The notes beneath the pieces are model-generated. The model had not been told where the DNA came from, did not search any database, and was given only the letters and a program-made list of their open reading frames with translations. From positions 1 to 5,161 of the forward strand of contig CAMLDG010000047.1 of NCBI GenBank assembly GCA_946478655.1: a stretch of 5,161 nt of DNA, in the 5' to 3' direction. Position 1 is the first letter of the stretch. Each line of letters opens with the position of its first letter. Below, piece after piece: positions 5,059 through 5,161 of the stretch. Source of the stretch: an uncultured Nitrosotalea sp. (GTDB lineage: Archaea; Thermoproteota; Nitrososphaeria; Nitrososphaerales; Nitrosopumilaceae). Both the position numbers and the translations under genes were made by a program.

Positions 5059-5161
5059 TTAGATCTCTTGGGTTTGACATGTACCTTGCCCCAATATACC
5101 TCTAATCTCCCGTCCAGATGCATCTTGACAGCCTCTAATAATGTACTAGCTTCTAATTTCT
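5055..5161 (-). CDS. C-terminal 34 residues of an unrecognised gene cut by the window edge
   Basis: An open frame enters from the right edge and ends with TGA at 5057-5055, overlapping the ATG of the creatininase-family gene in an ATGA arrangement. The visible tail contains LEASTLLEAVKMHLDGRL, then EVYWGKVHVKPKRSK, a helix followed by a short strand and a basic end. The frame is supported by the typical 4-bp overlap and by ordinary residue composition, with no stop across the visible codons. I do not recognise the family; too little is present to assign a function. The overlap suggests joint regulation with the amidohydrolase. Confidence 0.75.
   Translation of the reverse strand, partial: KLEASTLLEAVKMHLDGRLEVYWGKVHVKPKRSK

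Overview
The window looks like chromosomal core sequence from an ammonia-oxidising archaeon of the Nitrososphaeria/Thaumarchaeota (Nitrosopumilus-like). This is inferred from archaeal-type ribosomal proteins (uL2 tail, eL37), an Lsm/eL37 gene pair, an archaeal SRP RNA with a full Alu domain, a two-zinc-finger TtuA/NcsA thiolase, AT-rich genes and very tight packing. No mobile element, CRISPR array or phage gene is visible.

Layout. Positions 1-585 on the plus strand hold the 3' end of the uL2 gene and a complete acylphosphatase gene. Everything from 582 to the right edge is on the minus strand. Reading that strand in its own direction (right to left): the tail of an unrecognised gene (5055-5161) overlaps by ATGA with a creatininase-family amidohydrolase (4333-5058). 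A TATA-like promoter (about 4319-4328) then starts a compact run: Lsm (SmAP, 4057-4287), eL37 (3882-4049, only 55 codons), an unrecognised coiled-coil and Pro/Glu-rich protein (2904-3881), ribose-5-phosphate isomerase A (2232-2903) and a tRNA thiolase (1299-2207). Next come the SRP 7S RNA (about 943-1259) and a small DUF5655-like protein (582-911), whose stop codon overlaps that of the acylphosphatase gene.

Functionally the segment is mostly about making and using the translation machinery: ribosomal proteins uL2 and eL37, an RNA-binding Sm ring, tRNA sulfuration and the SRP RNA for co-translational targeting. RpiA supplies or drains ribose-5-phosphate. The creatininase-family enzyme may act in archaeal flavin/F420 synthesis, but that is an inference.

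The strongest non-protein feature is the SRP RNA. Its terminal helix 1, the helix 3/helix 4 loop-loop contact, the SRP19-binding helix 6 and the SRP54-binding helix 8 can all be read by eye. The least understood element is the 325-residue coiled-coil protein locked between the eL37 and rpiA genes. These three frames follow one another in one reading phase, separated only by single stop codons. I do not see a convincing new defence or mobile system here.
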